From contig CAWFPR010000008.1 in the NCBI GenBank assembly GCA_963817635.1, positions 20,842 to 84,841 on the forward strand: DNA of 64,000 bases. The letters run 5' to 3'. Positions 1 to 7,666 of this stretch are shown one piece after another (the stretch's first letter is position 1; each line of letters starts with the position of its first letter). This DNA is from CAWFPR01 sp963817635 (GTDB lineage Bacteria; Acidobacteriota; Vicinamibacteria; Vicinamibacterales; 2-12-FULL-66-21). The position numbers were made by a program, and so were the translations under genes. The notes beneath the pieces are model-generated. The model was not told the origin of the DNA, made no database searches, and saw only the letters and a program-made list of their open reading frames with translations.

Positions 1-555
1 GTGCTGGCGGCGATCGTGTTCTACGGCCGGAGCAGCGTGACGGTCCCCGGGGGCCAGGTCATCGCCTTCAGCCCCGACAGCGACTGGATCCGCGTCGCCT
101 ACCTCACGCTCGCGCCACTCCTCGGCACCGCCATCGGCAGCACGCTGTTCGCCGTCGCGCTCCTGGCCAGCGGCCAGAGCAGCACGATCACCGGCACGCT
201 CGCCGGCCAGGTGGTCATGGAAGGGTTCATGCACTGGCGGATGCAGCCGTGGGTGCGCCGTCTCATCACCCGATCGCTGGCGATTCTGCCCGCGATCCTG
301 ATCATCGGCATCCGCGGCGAGAGCAGCGTGACCGATCTCCTGACCCTCAGTCAGGTGATCCTCGCGCTCCAGCTCCCCTTCGCGATGTTTCCGCTGCTCC
401 ACTTCACCAGCTCGCGGCGCCGGATGGGCGAATGGAAGAATGGGTGGTTTCTGCTTGCGGCCGGCTGGGGAAGCGCGCTACTCATTACCGTGATGGATCT
501 CTACGGTCTCCCGGACTCGCTCAGGGCTGCCTGGCAGATCGTGACAGGCGGCTAG
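1..555 (+). CDS. Nramp-family divalent metal transporter, C-terminal part
   Basis: Inner-membrane proton-coupled importer of Mn2+/Fe2+-type ions, by family. The window opens inside the gene, so the N-terminal half with the metal-site helices is missing, and the GTG at base 1 is not evidence of a real start. The 184 visible residues carry the Nramp signature SGQSSTITGTLAGQ at about residues 57-70, followed by the usual VMEGF and a basic WVRRLITR loop. Hydrophobic segments lie near residues 36-57, 88-102, 117-135 and 147-165. The TAG stop directly abuts the ATG of the next gene, so the two are probably co-transcribed. Confidence 0.85.
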   Translation: MLAAIVFYGRSSVTVPGGQVIAFSPDSDWIRVAYLTLAPLLGTAIGSTLFAVALLASGQSSTITGTLAGQVVMEGFMHWRMQPWVRRLITRSLAILPAILIIGIRGESSVTDLLTLSQVILALQLPFAMFPLLHFTSSRRRMGEWKNGWFLLAAGWGSALLITVMDLYGLPDSLRAAWQIVTGG

Positions 556-972
556 ATGTACGTCACGATCCTCGTCCCGCTCGACAGCACGCCCACCGAT
601 CGCGGGATCATCGATCACGTCAAGGCGCTGGCGCACGTGATGGGCAGCCGGGTCGTCCTGCTGCACGTCGCGGACGGCTGGGCGGCGCGCACGTTCGGCC
701 CTGACGCCGTGAGTCCCGAGGTCAGCGACGACCAGCGCTACCTCAACGAGGTGCAGGCCGAGTTCGAAACGGCAGGTATTCACGCCGAGACCGTCCTCGC
801 CTACGGCGAGCCGGCGGACGAAATCGTCAGATGGATTCGTGAGAAAGGCTGTGATCTGGTTGCGATGAGTACGCACGGCCACCGCTTCCTGGCGGACTTG
901 TTCCTGGGGACCACCGCGTCGAAGGTGCAGCACCAGGTCAGTGTCCCGGTGCTGCTCCTCCGAGCGCGGTGA
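556..972 (+). CDS. Universal stress protein (UspA family)
   Basis: A 138-residue single-domain cytoplasmic Usp protein. It opens with the family's beta-strand ILVPLDST, has a glycine-poor middle (ILAYGEPADEIVRW-like in layout) and ends with the nucleotide-loop region LFLGTTASKVQHQVSVPVLL, where ATP-binding Usp proteins carry G-x2-G-x9-G-S/T; here the second glycine is not obvious, so nucleotide binding is uncertain. Family members modulate stress and starvation survival; no partner can be named. The start follows the preceding stop codon with no gap, so translation is probably coupled to the Nramp gene. Nothing recognisable follows until the mobile-element remnants near 1.2 kb. Confidence 0.9.
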   Translation: MYVTILVPLDSTPTDRGIIDHVKALAHVMGSRVVLLHVADGWAARTFGPDAVSPEVSDDQRYLNEVQAEFETAGIHAETVLAYGEPADEIVRWIREKGCDLVAMSTHGHRFLADLFLGTTASKVQHQVSVPVLLLRAR

Positions 973-1216
973 CCCCGGCCTTACCTCGCCCGTAGGTCGT
1001 TACCGATTCCGAAAGCTGCACGCCCTCTCGCCATCTCTTTTCAGGCATTCCCGTGAGACTCGGCAGGCCGCGCCGATTGCAGATGACGCCCGGAATTCCC
1101 AGGTGGGCGAACCGCAAGCGAGCGTGGTCGGATTGGCCGTCGTCCTGGCGCTCGCTGCGAGCGGCTCGCCACCCGCGCGTGCACGCGCGCCGGTGCGCGG
1201 CACATGTCGTTACGCC

Positions 1217-1575
1217 TTCAGCGTGGCGCCCTCGGGCACGATCCCGTACTCCACATCTCGCCAGAGCGCGACGACTAGTTTCCGGGACAGCGCCACAATG
1301 CCGATGCGTTGACTCCGGCCGCCAGCCGGGCCACAGCGGGTCAGAGACCCTTGCGTCAAGGCACTCATGGGTTGCCAGCGCACCTAACACCACGCCAGTT
1401 GCAGACCGATCCGCCGCAACTCTGCGCGGCCGGCTGTGCTGATCCCCTGGTCCTGCACGCGTTGGTCGCTCCGATAGGGCACAGGCACGAACCCCAGCAC
1501 CGCCCCGATCTGCCGGCCATTGCGAAACGCGTGCCGAAGAGCTCCGCGCTGAACAGCTCGACACGATTCGGCAGA
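1217..1575 (-). pseudogene. IS110-family transposase, decayed C-terminal part
   Basis: Read on the minus strand with frame changes and one stop, this stretch gives FRNGRQIGAVLGFVPVPYRS, then QDQGISTAGRAELRRIGLQL, then RIGIVALSRKLVVALWRDVE and YGIVPEGATLKA. This order and wording is the C-terminal (transposase_20) half of the large IS110 subgroup with a 'GIVALARKLLVALWRYLE.G..PEGA' ending. The N-terminal DEDD half is absent. Ends are approximate. The remaining 240 bases toward the UspA gene (973-1216) hold no gene I recognise and may be the outer end of the same element. Confidence 0.7.
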
Positions 1576-1586
1576 TCGGCCTCGTC

Positions 1587-1775
1587 GTGATCAACCTGCT
1601 CACCGGATTCACGAACGACCGGTGGCTCGCCAGCGAGGCGAACCCGGCGGGGTATCATGCGAGCATGTGGATCTTCACCGGCATCGCGGTGCCCGCGGTC
1701 GTCTGCGCCACGGCGCTGTGGAAGGCGGAGGCCGGGCCGCACGCGCACGGCCTGGAGACGATCACGGCGCACTGA
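1587..1775 (+). pseudogene. MFS transporter, C-terminal fragment
   Basis: Only the tail of a major facilitator remains: a cytoplasmic/periplasmic loop containing NLLTGFTNDRWLASEANPAG, one hydrophobic helix (SMWIFTGIAVPAVVCATALW) and a short polar tail ending HGLETITAH. The first eleven helices are missing. The fragment abuts the decayed IS110 transposase on the opposite strand, which suggests that insertion or a later deletion removed the rest. Whether it is transcribed cannot be told. Confidence concerns the family, not function, which is presumably lost. Confidence 0.5.
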
Positions 1776-1847
1776 CCGAGCGGCAGTCGCGCAGACGGCG
1801 CGGAGGCGTCGCCCGTGACATGCCGTTCCGCTTAGGATTACTCAGTC

Positions 1848-2549
1848 ATGCATATCTCGAAAATGAACTGGATGCAGGTCGATGCCTCGCTGGGGCGCGA
1901 CCGCCGGGCCGTCGTGCCGGCCGGCAGCACCGAGCAGCACGGGTACCTGAGCCTCTCGGTCGACGCCATCCTCGCCGAGCGCGTCGCGATCGAGGCGGCC
2001 GAACCGCTCGGCGTGCCGGTGTTCCCGGTGCTCGCCTACGGCATCACGCCGTACTTCCGCAGCTATCCGGGCACCATCAGCCTCCGCCTGGACACGTACC
2101 AGCGGATCGTCGCCGACATCCTCGACAGCCTCGCGGGCACCGGCTTCACGCGGATCCTGTTCGTCAACGGCCACGGCGGCAACAGTCCCGGCGGATCGAT
2201 TCTCCAGGAATGGATGAACGAGCACCCCGGCGTTGCCGTGAAGTGGCACAACTGGTGGAACGCGCCGAGGACCGCGGCCGCCGTGGCGGCCATCGATCCG
2301 GTGGCGTCGCACGCGTCCTGGATGGAGAATTTTCCGTGGACGCGGCTCCCGGGCGTCGCCATGCCCGACGGGCAGAAGCCGATGATCAACCTCGGGCGCA
2401 TGCGCCTGATGGACGCCGCCGCCGTCCGCGCGGCGCTCGGCGACGGCAACTTCGGCGGCGACTACCAGAAGCCGGACGATCACATGATGGAGATGTGGCG
2501 CGCCGGCGTCGAGGAGACGCGCGAGGCGCTCGAGGGGCCATGGTCGTAG
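1848..2549 (+). CDS. Creatininase-family amidohydrolase
   Basis: A 233-residue member of the creatininase superfamily (creatinine amidohydrolase, MftE, FAPy deformylase and relatives), metal-dependent hydrolases of cyclic or formyl amides. Metal-ligand motifs are visible: PAGSTEQHGYLSLSVDA (Glu, His, Asp) at about residues 25-41, NGHGGN near 107-112, and a further acidic site. The substrate cannot be read from sequence. It is the first gene of a + strand run of five: its last 10 bases overlap the start of the next gene, indicating coupled translation. The companion reductase and SDR suggest a small-molecule catabolic operon rather than creatinine use specifically. Confidence 0.88.
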   Translation: MHISKMNWMQVDASLGRDRRAVVPAGSTEQHGYLSLSVDAILAERVAIEAAEPLGVPVFPVLAYGITPYFRSYPGTISLRLDTYQRIVADILDSLAGTGFTRILFVNGHGGNSPGGSILQEWMNEHPGVAVKWHNWWNAPRTAAAVAAIDPVASHASWMENFPWTRLPGVAMPDGQKPMINLGRMRLMDAAAVRAALGDGNFGGDYQKPDDHMMEMWRAGVEETREALEGPWS

Positions 2550-3568
2550 ATCTCACGCGGCGCGACCGCGTGCTCGTGTGGGGCGCCGGCGCCATCGGCG
2601 GCACCGTCGCCGCGTATCTCGCGCGCGCGGGCTGCGAGGTGGTGGCCGTCGACGCGAGCGAGGCGCACGTCCGTGCGATTCGCAGCCGCGGCGTCGCGGT
2701 GACCGGCCCGATCGAGACGTTCACGCAGCCGCTGCCGGCGTTCACGCCGGGCACGATCGCGGGGCAGTGGGACCTGATCGTGCTCGCGGTCAAGGCGCTG
2801 CACACCGAGCAGGCCGTGCGGCAGCTGGAGCCGCATCTCGTGCCGGACGGCGTCGTCGTCTCGCTGCAGAACGGCTTCAACGAGATCGCCATCGCGGACG
2901 TCGTCGGCGCGTCGCGGACCATTGGCGCGTTCATCAACTTCGGCGCGGACGTGGTCCAGCCGGGGGTCGTGCACTTCGGCGGCCGCGGCGCCGTGGTGCT
3001 GGGCGAGCTGGACGGTGCGCGGACGGAACGGCTGGATCGGATCCTTCGGCTCCTGCAGCGATTCGAGCCGGACACGATGACCACCGACAACATCTGGGGC
3101 TATCTCTGGGGCAAGATGGCCTACGGCGCACTGCTCTTCGCGACCGCGCTCACGCCCGACAGCATCGTCGAGGTGCTCGAGTCGCGCGAGGCGCGGCCCG
3201 TGCTCACCGCGCTGGCTCGCGAGGTGATGGCGGTCGCGGCCGCGGCCAGCATCAAGACGATGGGATTCAACGGCTACGATCCGGCGGCATTCGGGCCCGA
3301 CGGCACGCCCGAGGCGATCGACTCCTCGTTCGACGCGATGGTCGCCTTCAACCGCCGGTCGGCGAAGACGCACACCGGCGTGTGGCGCGACATCGCCGTG
3401 CACCATCGCAAGACCGAGTGCGACGCGCAGTTCAAGCCGATCCTGAAGCTGGCCGAGGCCGCCGACGTGCCGGTGCCGCACCTCGAGCGGCTGGTGAAAG
3501 TGATGCGCCGGGTGGAGCGCGGCAAGCAGCCGCAGGCGCGAAAGAACATCGATGCACTTGCGGTTTGA
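2540..3568 (+). CDS. Ketopantoate reductase (ApbA/PanE) family oxidoreductase
   Basis: A 342-residue NAD(P)-dependent 2-hydroxyacid/2-oxoacid reductase of the ApbA/PanE family. The Rossmann motif GAGAIGG lies near residues 13-19, the catalytic-lysine strand LIVLAVKALHTEQ near 78-90, and the C-terminal helical domain follows from about residue 190. It is longer than typical PanE (about 300 residues), so a true pantothenate role is not assured and the operon context argues for another 2-oxo substrate. I chose the ATG at 2540, which overlaps the creatininase gene by 10 bases; the reading frame extends further upstream but only as an antisense-like shadow. The 3' end overlaps the next gene by 17 bases. 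Confidence 0.85.
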   Translation: MVVDLTRRDRVLVWGAGAIGGTVAAYLARAGCEVVAVDASEAHVRAIRSRGVAVTGPIETFTQPLPAFTPGTIAGQWDLIVLAVKALHTEQAVRQLEPHLVPDGVVVSLQNGFNEIAIADVVGASRTIGAFINFGADVVQPGVVHFGGRGAVVLGELDGARTERLDRILRLLQRFEPDTMTTDNIWGYLWGKMAYGALLFATALTPDSIVEVLESREARPVLTALAREVMAVAAAASIKTMGFNGYDPAAFGPDGTPEAIDSSFDAMVAFNRRSAKTHTGVWRDIAVHHRKTECDAQFKPILKLAEAADVPVPHLERLVKVMRRVERGKQPQARKNIDALAV

Positions 3569-4319
3569 CGGGCGGACGGCGATCGTCACCGGTGCGGCGC
3601 ACGGCTTCGGCCGCGCCATCGCGCTCGCGTTCGCGCGGCTCGGCGCGCGCGTGGTCGCCTGCGACGTCGCGCGGGCCGAGCTGGACGAGACCGCCCGGAT
3701 CGCGGGCGAGCGGAACCATCCGATCGAGATCCGCGCGCTGGACGTGTCGGATCGCGAAGCCGTGCAGGCCATGGCGCGCGACACGCTCGCGGCGTACGGG
3801 CGCATCGACATCCTGGTCAACGACGCGGGCGGCGTGCTCGGACAGACCGGGCGGCCGCTCGAGGAGATCGCCGAGACCGACTGGCGCGCGATCTTCGCCG
3901 TGAACCTCGACGGCGCGTTCTACTGCAGCCAGGCGGTCGCCCCGGCGATGAAGGCGGCGCACTCCGGCCGGATCGTCAATATCTCGAGCGGCGCGGGCCT
4001 CGGCATCAGCCTCACCGGGATCCAGGCGTATGCGTCGGCGAAGGCCGGGCAGATCGGCCTGACGCGTCAACTCGCGCACGAGTTGGGGCCCTGGGGCATC
4101 ACGGTCAACAGCGTCGCGCCCGGCTTCGTGCGATCGAATCCGACCACCGAGAAGCAGTGGCAGTCGTACGGGGAAGAGGGACAGCGCCGCCTGGTCGGGA
4201 ACATTGCGCTCCGCCGCCTCGGATCGCCGGACGACATCGCGAACGGCGTCCTGTTCTTCGCGAGCGACTACGCCGGGTGGATCACGGGCCAGACGCTGTC
4301 GATCGACGGCGGCAAGTAG
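3552..4319 (+). CDS. Short-chain dehydrogenase/reductase (classical SDR)
   Basis: A 255-residue classical SDR. Cofactor loop TGAAHGFG at residues 14-21, the NNAG-type motif in the variant form NDAGG near residue 91, catalytic Ser in NISSGAG, and the catalytic pair in YASAK near 156-160. The C terminus has the usual GITVNSVAPG and ITGQTLSIDGG segments, so it is full length. An acidic residue at the end of strand 2 (ACDVA) suggests NAD preference. It overlaps the upstream reductase by 17 bases and is the third gene of the operon. Substrate unknown; it probably oxidises or reduces a product of the neighbouring amidohydrolase pathway. Confidence 0.93.
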   Translation: MHLRFDGRTAIVTGAAHGFGRAIALAFARLGARVVACDVARAELDETARIAGERNHPIEIRALDVSDREAVQAMARDTLAAYGRIDILVNDAGGVLGQTGRPLEEIAETDWRAIFAVNLDGAFYCSQAVAPAMKAAHSGRIVNISSGAGLGISLTGIQAYASAKAGQIGLTRQLAHELGPWGITVNSVAPGFVRSNPTTEKQWQSYGEEGQRRLVGNIALRRLGSPDDIANGVLFFASDYAGWITGQTLSIDGGK

Positions 4320-4562
4320 CCCCGTGCGAGCCGACGACCCGCACGTTTCGAATCACCATCCCGCTTCGTGGAAGCGCGGGCGGGCGCGCGCGGTCGATCG
4401 CGAGATCCTGCGCGGGCACCTCGCACGTTACCTGCCGCATGAGGACGCGACGGCCCCGTGCGTTCCTGCATCCGCGTCATCCCCGAGGGATCCGGTCGCC
4501 ATTTTTGCTGCAGCCGGGCCGGTCCGCCGATTTACAATCGGTCGCATCGAAGGAGACGCGAC
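4320..4562. other. Gene-free stretch with a candidate promoter
   Basis: No convincing coding region was found in these 243 bases. A possible -10 box, TACAAT, lies at 4533-4538, followed by a strong ribosome binding site AAGGAG at 4550-4555. This could give the two downstream genes their own promoter inside the operon. No matching -35 hexamer is obvious. Confidence 0.35.
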
Positions 4563-5021
4563 GTGCCGGACCGGACGCTGACCGTGGGCGGGCTGACCAC
4601 GGCGCCGGGCGAGAAACGCCACGGCGTGAACGAATTCATCGTGCAGGGCCAGCCGTACCGCCTGCCCATGTGGCTCGTCAACGGCGCGGCCGACGGCCCG
4701 AGGCTCGTCGTGACCGCCGGCGTCCACGCGGCCGAGTACGCGAGCATCGCCGCCGCGCGGGATCTCGGCCGTGCGCTCGATCCGGCGCGGTTCACGCTCC
4801 TCGATCAGTTCTTCTGGCTGCGCAGCGCACACCAGGGCTTCTGGTACCCTTCCGTCCCGGTCGGCGAAACGGTGCGCAAAGGGCAGACGCTCGGCTGCGT
4901 CGAGGATGTCGAAGGCCGCGTGCTGCAGGAGGCGATCGCCCCGGCCGACGGCTGCGTCCTCTTCATCGTCGCGTCGCTCGCGATCAACGACAACGATCCG
5001 CTGCTCGCGGTCGGCGCCTGA
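4563..5021 (+). pseudogene. Succinylglutamate desuccinylase/aspartoacylase-like, internal deletion
   Basis: The GTG start is set by AAGGAG seven bases upstream. The 152 residues match the two ends of an M14-like zinc acylase: the N-terminal part has the first zinc motif in GVHAAEYAS, and the C-terminal barrel-sandwich part runs from GFWYPSVPVGETVRKGQ to the end. Relatives are about 320-350 residues long; the middle, which should carry the third zinc ligand (DLHGG-type) and the catalytic glutamate, is absent without breaking the frame. Hydrolase activity is therefore unlikely. Either a natural in-frame deletion or an assembly collapse would explain it. The stop overlaps the next ATG by one base. 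Confidence 0.6.
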
Positions 5022-6406
5022 TGGGCGATCGCGTCTTCGAGTTTCTCGCCGCGAACGAGCCTCGATACTTCCGCGAGCTCGCCGAGCTCGTCGCGATTCC
5101 CTCGGTCAGCACTGATCCCGCGCGCGCGGCCGACGTGCGGCGCGCGGTCGAATGGGTCGCGGCTCGGCTCGGCCGCACGGGCGACGTCGACGTCGAGATC
5201 TGGGAAACGCCGCGGCACCCGGCGGTCTACGGCGGGTGGAACGGCGCGCCGGGCGCGCCGACCGTCCTCGTCTACGGCCACGCGGACGTGCAGCCGCCCG
5301 ATCCGGTCGACGCCTGGGTGTCGCCGCCGTTCGAGCTGACCGAGCGCAACGGCCGGCTGTACGGCCGCGGCGTCAGCGACGACAAGGCGTCCATGCTGCT
5401 GCCGATCCTCGCGGCGGAGGCGTTCTTCGCGTCCGGGTCGCGGCCGCCGGTGAACCTGCGCTTCCTCATCGAAGCCGAAGAGGAGATCGGCAGCCCGAGC
5501 CTCGCCGCGCTCGTGCGCGATCGGCGCGACGCGCTCGCGTGCGACGTCGTGCTGTCCGCCGACGGCGGCATGTGGCGCGCCGAGTCGCCGAGCGTCACCG
5601 TCAGCGCGCGCGGCCTCTGCTCGCTCGACTTCACCGTGCGCGGCGCGGCCAGGGACCTGCACTCGGGCCGCCACGGCGGCGGCGTGGCCAACCCGCTGCA
5701 CGCGGCCGCCGCGCTGATCGCGTCGTTGCACGACGACGATGGCCGCGTCGCGGTCGACGGGTTCTACGACGATGTGGCGCCGCTCGAACCGGCCGTCACC
5801 GAATCTCTCGCGCGCCTGACCTTCGACGAGGCGGCGTACCTGCGCGCCGTCGGCGCGCCCGCGGCGTTCGGCGAGCCTGGATTCGGCACGCTCGCGCGCC
5901 AGTGGTATCGCCCGACGCTCGAAGTGAACGGCCTCTACGGCGGCTATCAGGGGCCGGGCCGGAAGACCGTGCTGCCGGGCGAGGCGCACGCCAAGATCAC
6001 CTGCCGCCTGGTCGAGAATCAGCAACCGGAGGAGATCGCCGCACGGGTGCGCCTGCATCTCGAACGCCGCTGCCCGCCGGGTGTGACGCTGACGATCGAG
6101 GAGGGCGACCGAGGATCGCCCGCGTACCGCGTGTCGACCGCGAGTCCGGCGGTACACGCCGCGATCGAGACGTTCGAAGAGGCGTTCGGCCAGCCGGTCG
6201 ACGTCGTCGGCATGGGCGGGACGGTGCCGATCGCGGCGATGCTCCGGGAGACGCTCGGCGTCGACACGGTGTTCTTCTCGTTCAGCGTCGCCGACGAGGA
6301 CATCCACGCGCCGAACGAGTTCTACCGGCCGGAGCGCTTCCGGACCGGCCTCCGCGCCTGGCCGGCGATGTGGCGGCGGCTCGCCACGCACGCGGCGCGG
6401 CGCTGA
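5021..6406 (+). CDS. M20 family dipeptidase (ArgE/DapE/CPG2 group)
   Basis: A 461-residue cytosolic di-zinc peptidase. Zinc ligands and catalytic residues are visible in order: VYGHADVQPPDP (His, Asp), RGVSDDKA (bridging Asp), EAEEEIGS (catalytic Glu and ligand Glu), a later Asp in LSADGG, and the final His in DEDIHAPNEFY. The dimerisation/lid domain occupies about residues 200-320 and contains DLHSGRHGG. This pattern is that of the carnosinase-like 'dipeptidase' branch. No signal peptide is seen. The ATG overlaps the upstream stop (TGATG), so it is the last gene of the operon and probably releases amino acids from dipeptides or acylated products. Confidence 0.92.
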   Translation: MGDRVFEFLAANEPRYFRELAELVAIPSVSTDPARAADVRRAVEWVAARLGRTGDVDVEIWETPRHPAVYGGWNGAPGAPTVLVYGHADVQPPDPVDAWVSPPFELTERNGRLYGRGVSDDKASMLLPILAAEAFFASGSRPPVNLRFLIEAEEEIGSPSLAALVRDRRDALACDVVLSADGGMWRAESPSVTVSARGLCSLDFTVRGAARDLHSGRHGGGVANPLHAAAALIASLHDDDGRVAVDGFYDDVAPLEPAVTESLARLTFDEAAYLRAVGAPAAFGEPGFGTLARQWYRPTLEVNGLYGGYQGPGRKTVLPGEAHAKITCRLVENQQPEEIAARVRLHLERRCPPGVTLTIEEGDRGSPAYRVSTASPAVHAAIETFEEAFGQPVDVVGMGGTVPIAAMLRETLGVDTVFFSFSVADEDIHAPNEFYRPERFRTGLRAWPAMWRRLATHAARR

Positions 6407-6422
6407 GCGATGCCCGCGCGAC

Positions 6423-6636
6423 GAGTCGGGCGCGGCCGCCGGCAACGGCGAGCTCGCGCTGGTGTCGGGCCTCATCAACCAGCAGGCGCTCGCGCTCAGT
6501 TAGGGACTGCCCGGAAATGAGTGAATGGCGCAGGTATTTCCGAACGGGCCCTTACCTGGACGGATTCAGGGGCCTCTCGATGCTGCTGCTGTCAACGGCT
6601 CCGCTGGTCTGGCTGATGCGCCGCCGTCAGGTCTGA
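6423..6636 (+). pseudogene. DHA2-type MFS drug transporter, C-terminal scrap split by an insertion
   Basis: Before the insertion the frame reads GNGELALVSGLINQQALALS; after it, YLDGFRGLSMLLLSTAPLVW and LMRRRQV then stop. Joined, this is the last loop and helix of an EmrB/QacA-type (DHA2) transporter, whose relatives read '..NGLVTRQA..IAYLDDF..L.....PLVLLMR..'. Everything upstream is missing. Removing bases 6503-6551 plus one copy of the flanking TTA restores the frame exactly (AGT TAC). The scrap therefore predates the insertion and is non-functional. Confidence 0.5.
6503..6551. mobile_element. 49-bp inverted-repeat mini-insertion with TTA duplication
   Basis: The element starts GGGACTGCCCGGAAAT and ends ATTTCCGAACGGGCCC; the reverse complement of the end is GGGCCCGTTCGGAAAT, matching the start at 11 of 16 positions including the whole CGGAAAT. 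It is flanked by TTA at 6500-6502 and 6552-6554, consistent with a 3-bp target duplication. There is no coding capacity. It looks like the two ends of an insertion sequence with the middle deleted, or a very small MITE. Confidence 0.5.
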
Positions 6637-6867
6637 GCACGAACTCTTTATCCCGGTTGTCGAGCCGGTTCGACCCTCCTTGTTGTGCCGACAGAGCACA
6701 TGGCGGGGAGCTTAACGCGGCGGCCCGGACTTTACTTTTCAGCCGCTCGCTCGGTGCCTACATAGCATCATCGTCCACCCCGTATTGCGACGCCAGCGCC
6801 GCGCCGGGCAGCGCGTTCTGTAGATTCCGCATCCGGGGACTCCACGCCCGTGCCGCTTCAGAAGGAG
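6637..6867. other. Gene-free stretch between two scars
   Basis: These 231 bases separate the MFS scrap from the IS110-derived repeat. I find no start/RBS-supported gene and no conserved peptide on either strand. It is probably degraded flanking DNA. Confidence 0.3.
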
Positions 6868-7097
6868 GCGAGGCCTGGAGGTCCTGTATCCGCGGTGTGC
6901 CGGGTTCGATGTGCACGCCAAAACGGTCGTGGGGTGCGTACCGGATCACCGAAGGGGCGACCGTCCGCTATGAACGGCGCTCGGTCTCGACCAGGCTCGC
7001 TCCCCAGTCTTCAACTCGAGGGCCGGGGATATGGGACATGCAGGCGCCTTCGGCCACGCCTTCCAGAGGGGCACGGCTCGGGAGCGGCGAATCGCCG
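6868..7097 (+). repeat. 230-bp repeat, copy 1: IS110 transposase head plus vapC tail
   Basis: Matches 10879-11107 over its full length with five substitutions and one inserted base. The left part encodes the start of an IS110 transposase (VLYPRCAGFDVHAKTVVGC, the RuvC-like DEDD start). The inserted C in GTACCGGATC breaks that frame, which is intact in copy 2. The right end, read on the minus strand, equals the last codons of the PIN-domain toxin gene that is complete at copy 2 (IRRSRAVPLWKA). The segment is therefore a duplicated junction, not a complete insertion sequence. Confidence 0.7.
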
Positions 7098-7486
7098 GCG
7101 GGCAGCCCGAGGCCCCACCCATCGGCGCATTCGACGTCGTGAAGGGTCAGATTCAGACTGTCATCTCGTCGCCCACCCAGAAGGCGATGGCCGTGCCCAG
7201 CCTGCCGAAGGTGACCAACGCCGCGCTGATGCACGACGCGGCCGGCGTGGTCGGCGTGTCGGCTCCGAACGCGTTCTACATCACGCTCGCGAAGAACGCC
7301 GCGCTCGACAAGAAGTTCACCGCGATCGGGAGGGTGATCGCCAGCCTCGGGTCACTGAACGACATCAAGAAGGGGGATGCGATCCGGAGTATCCGGATCA
7401 CGCGGGTCGGCCAGGCTGCGCGCGACTTCAAGACCGATGACGAGACGTCCAAGACGCTCATCGAGTCGGTCACGAAGAAGAAGTAG
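7098..7486 (+). pseudogene. Cyclophilin-type peptidyl-prolyl isomerase, C-terminal fragment
   Basis: About 125 residues resemble the second half of a cyclophilin: LPKVTNAALMHDAAGVVGVS corresponds to the strand before the active site, NAFYITLAKNAALDKKFTAI to the family's 'SQFFI.....LD..FTVFG', and the end KGDAIRSIRITRVG to the last strand. The N-terminal half is missing, and the frame runs backwards into the 230-bp repeat, so the junction at 7097/7098 is where the gene was cut. An ATG at 7031 could still start translation in frame from within the repeat. Function is doubtful. The 180 bases that follow (7487-7666) hold no gene. Confidence 0.5.
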
Positions 7487-7666
7487 GGCCTGCGTCTCAT
7501 TGCGCTCTTCGAGGAGGCCACGGTGACTGCGCACGACGCACCTGGTGTCCCACTGGCGGTCCCTGTGGCGTCGAGTTCTGCCCGCTCCGCAACCGATGAG
7601 AAGAGCGCGAAAACGTTGTCCATGGGGCTGTTGACGGTGCATCATACCAGCGGTCCGGAGGGATGA

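Noticed and set aside
973..1216. tRNA or small RNA gene after uspA
   Set aside because: No cloverleaf or conserved tRNA boxes could be found; the stretch looks like decayed mobile-element DNA.
2480..3820. Long minus-strand open frame over the reductase and SDR genes
   Set aside because: Composition is typical of an antisense shadow; the plus-strand genes have full family motifs.
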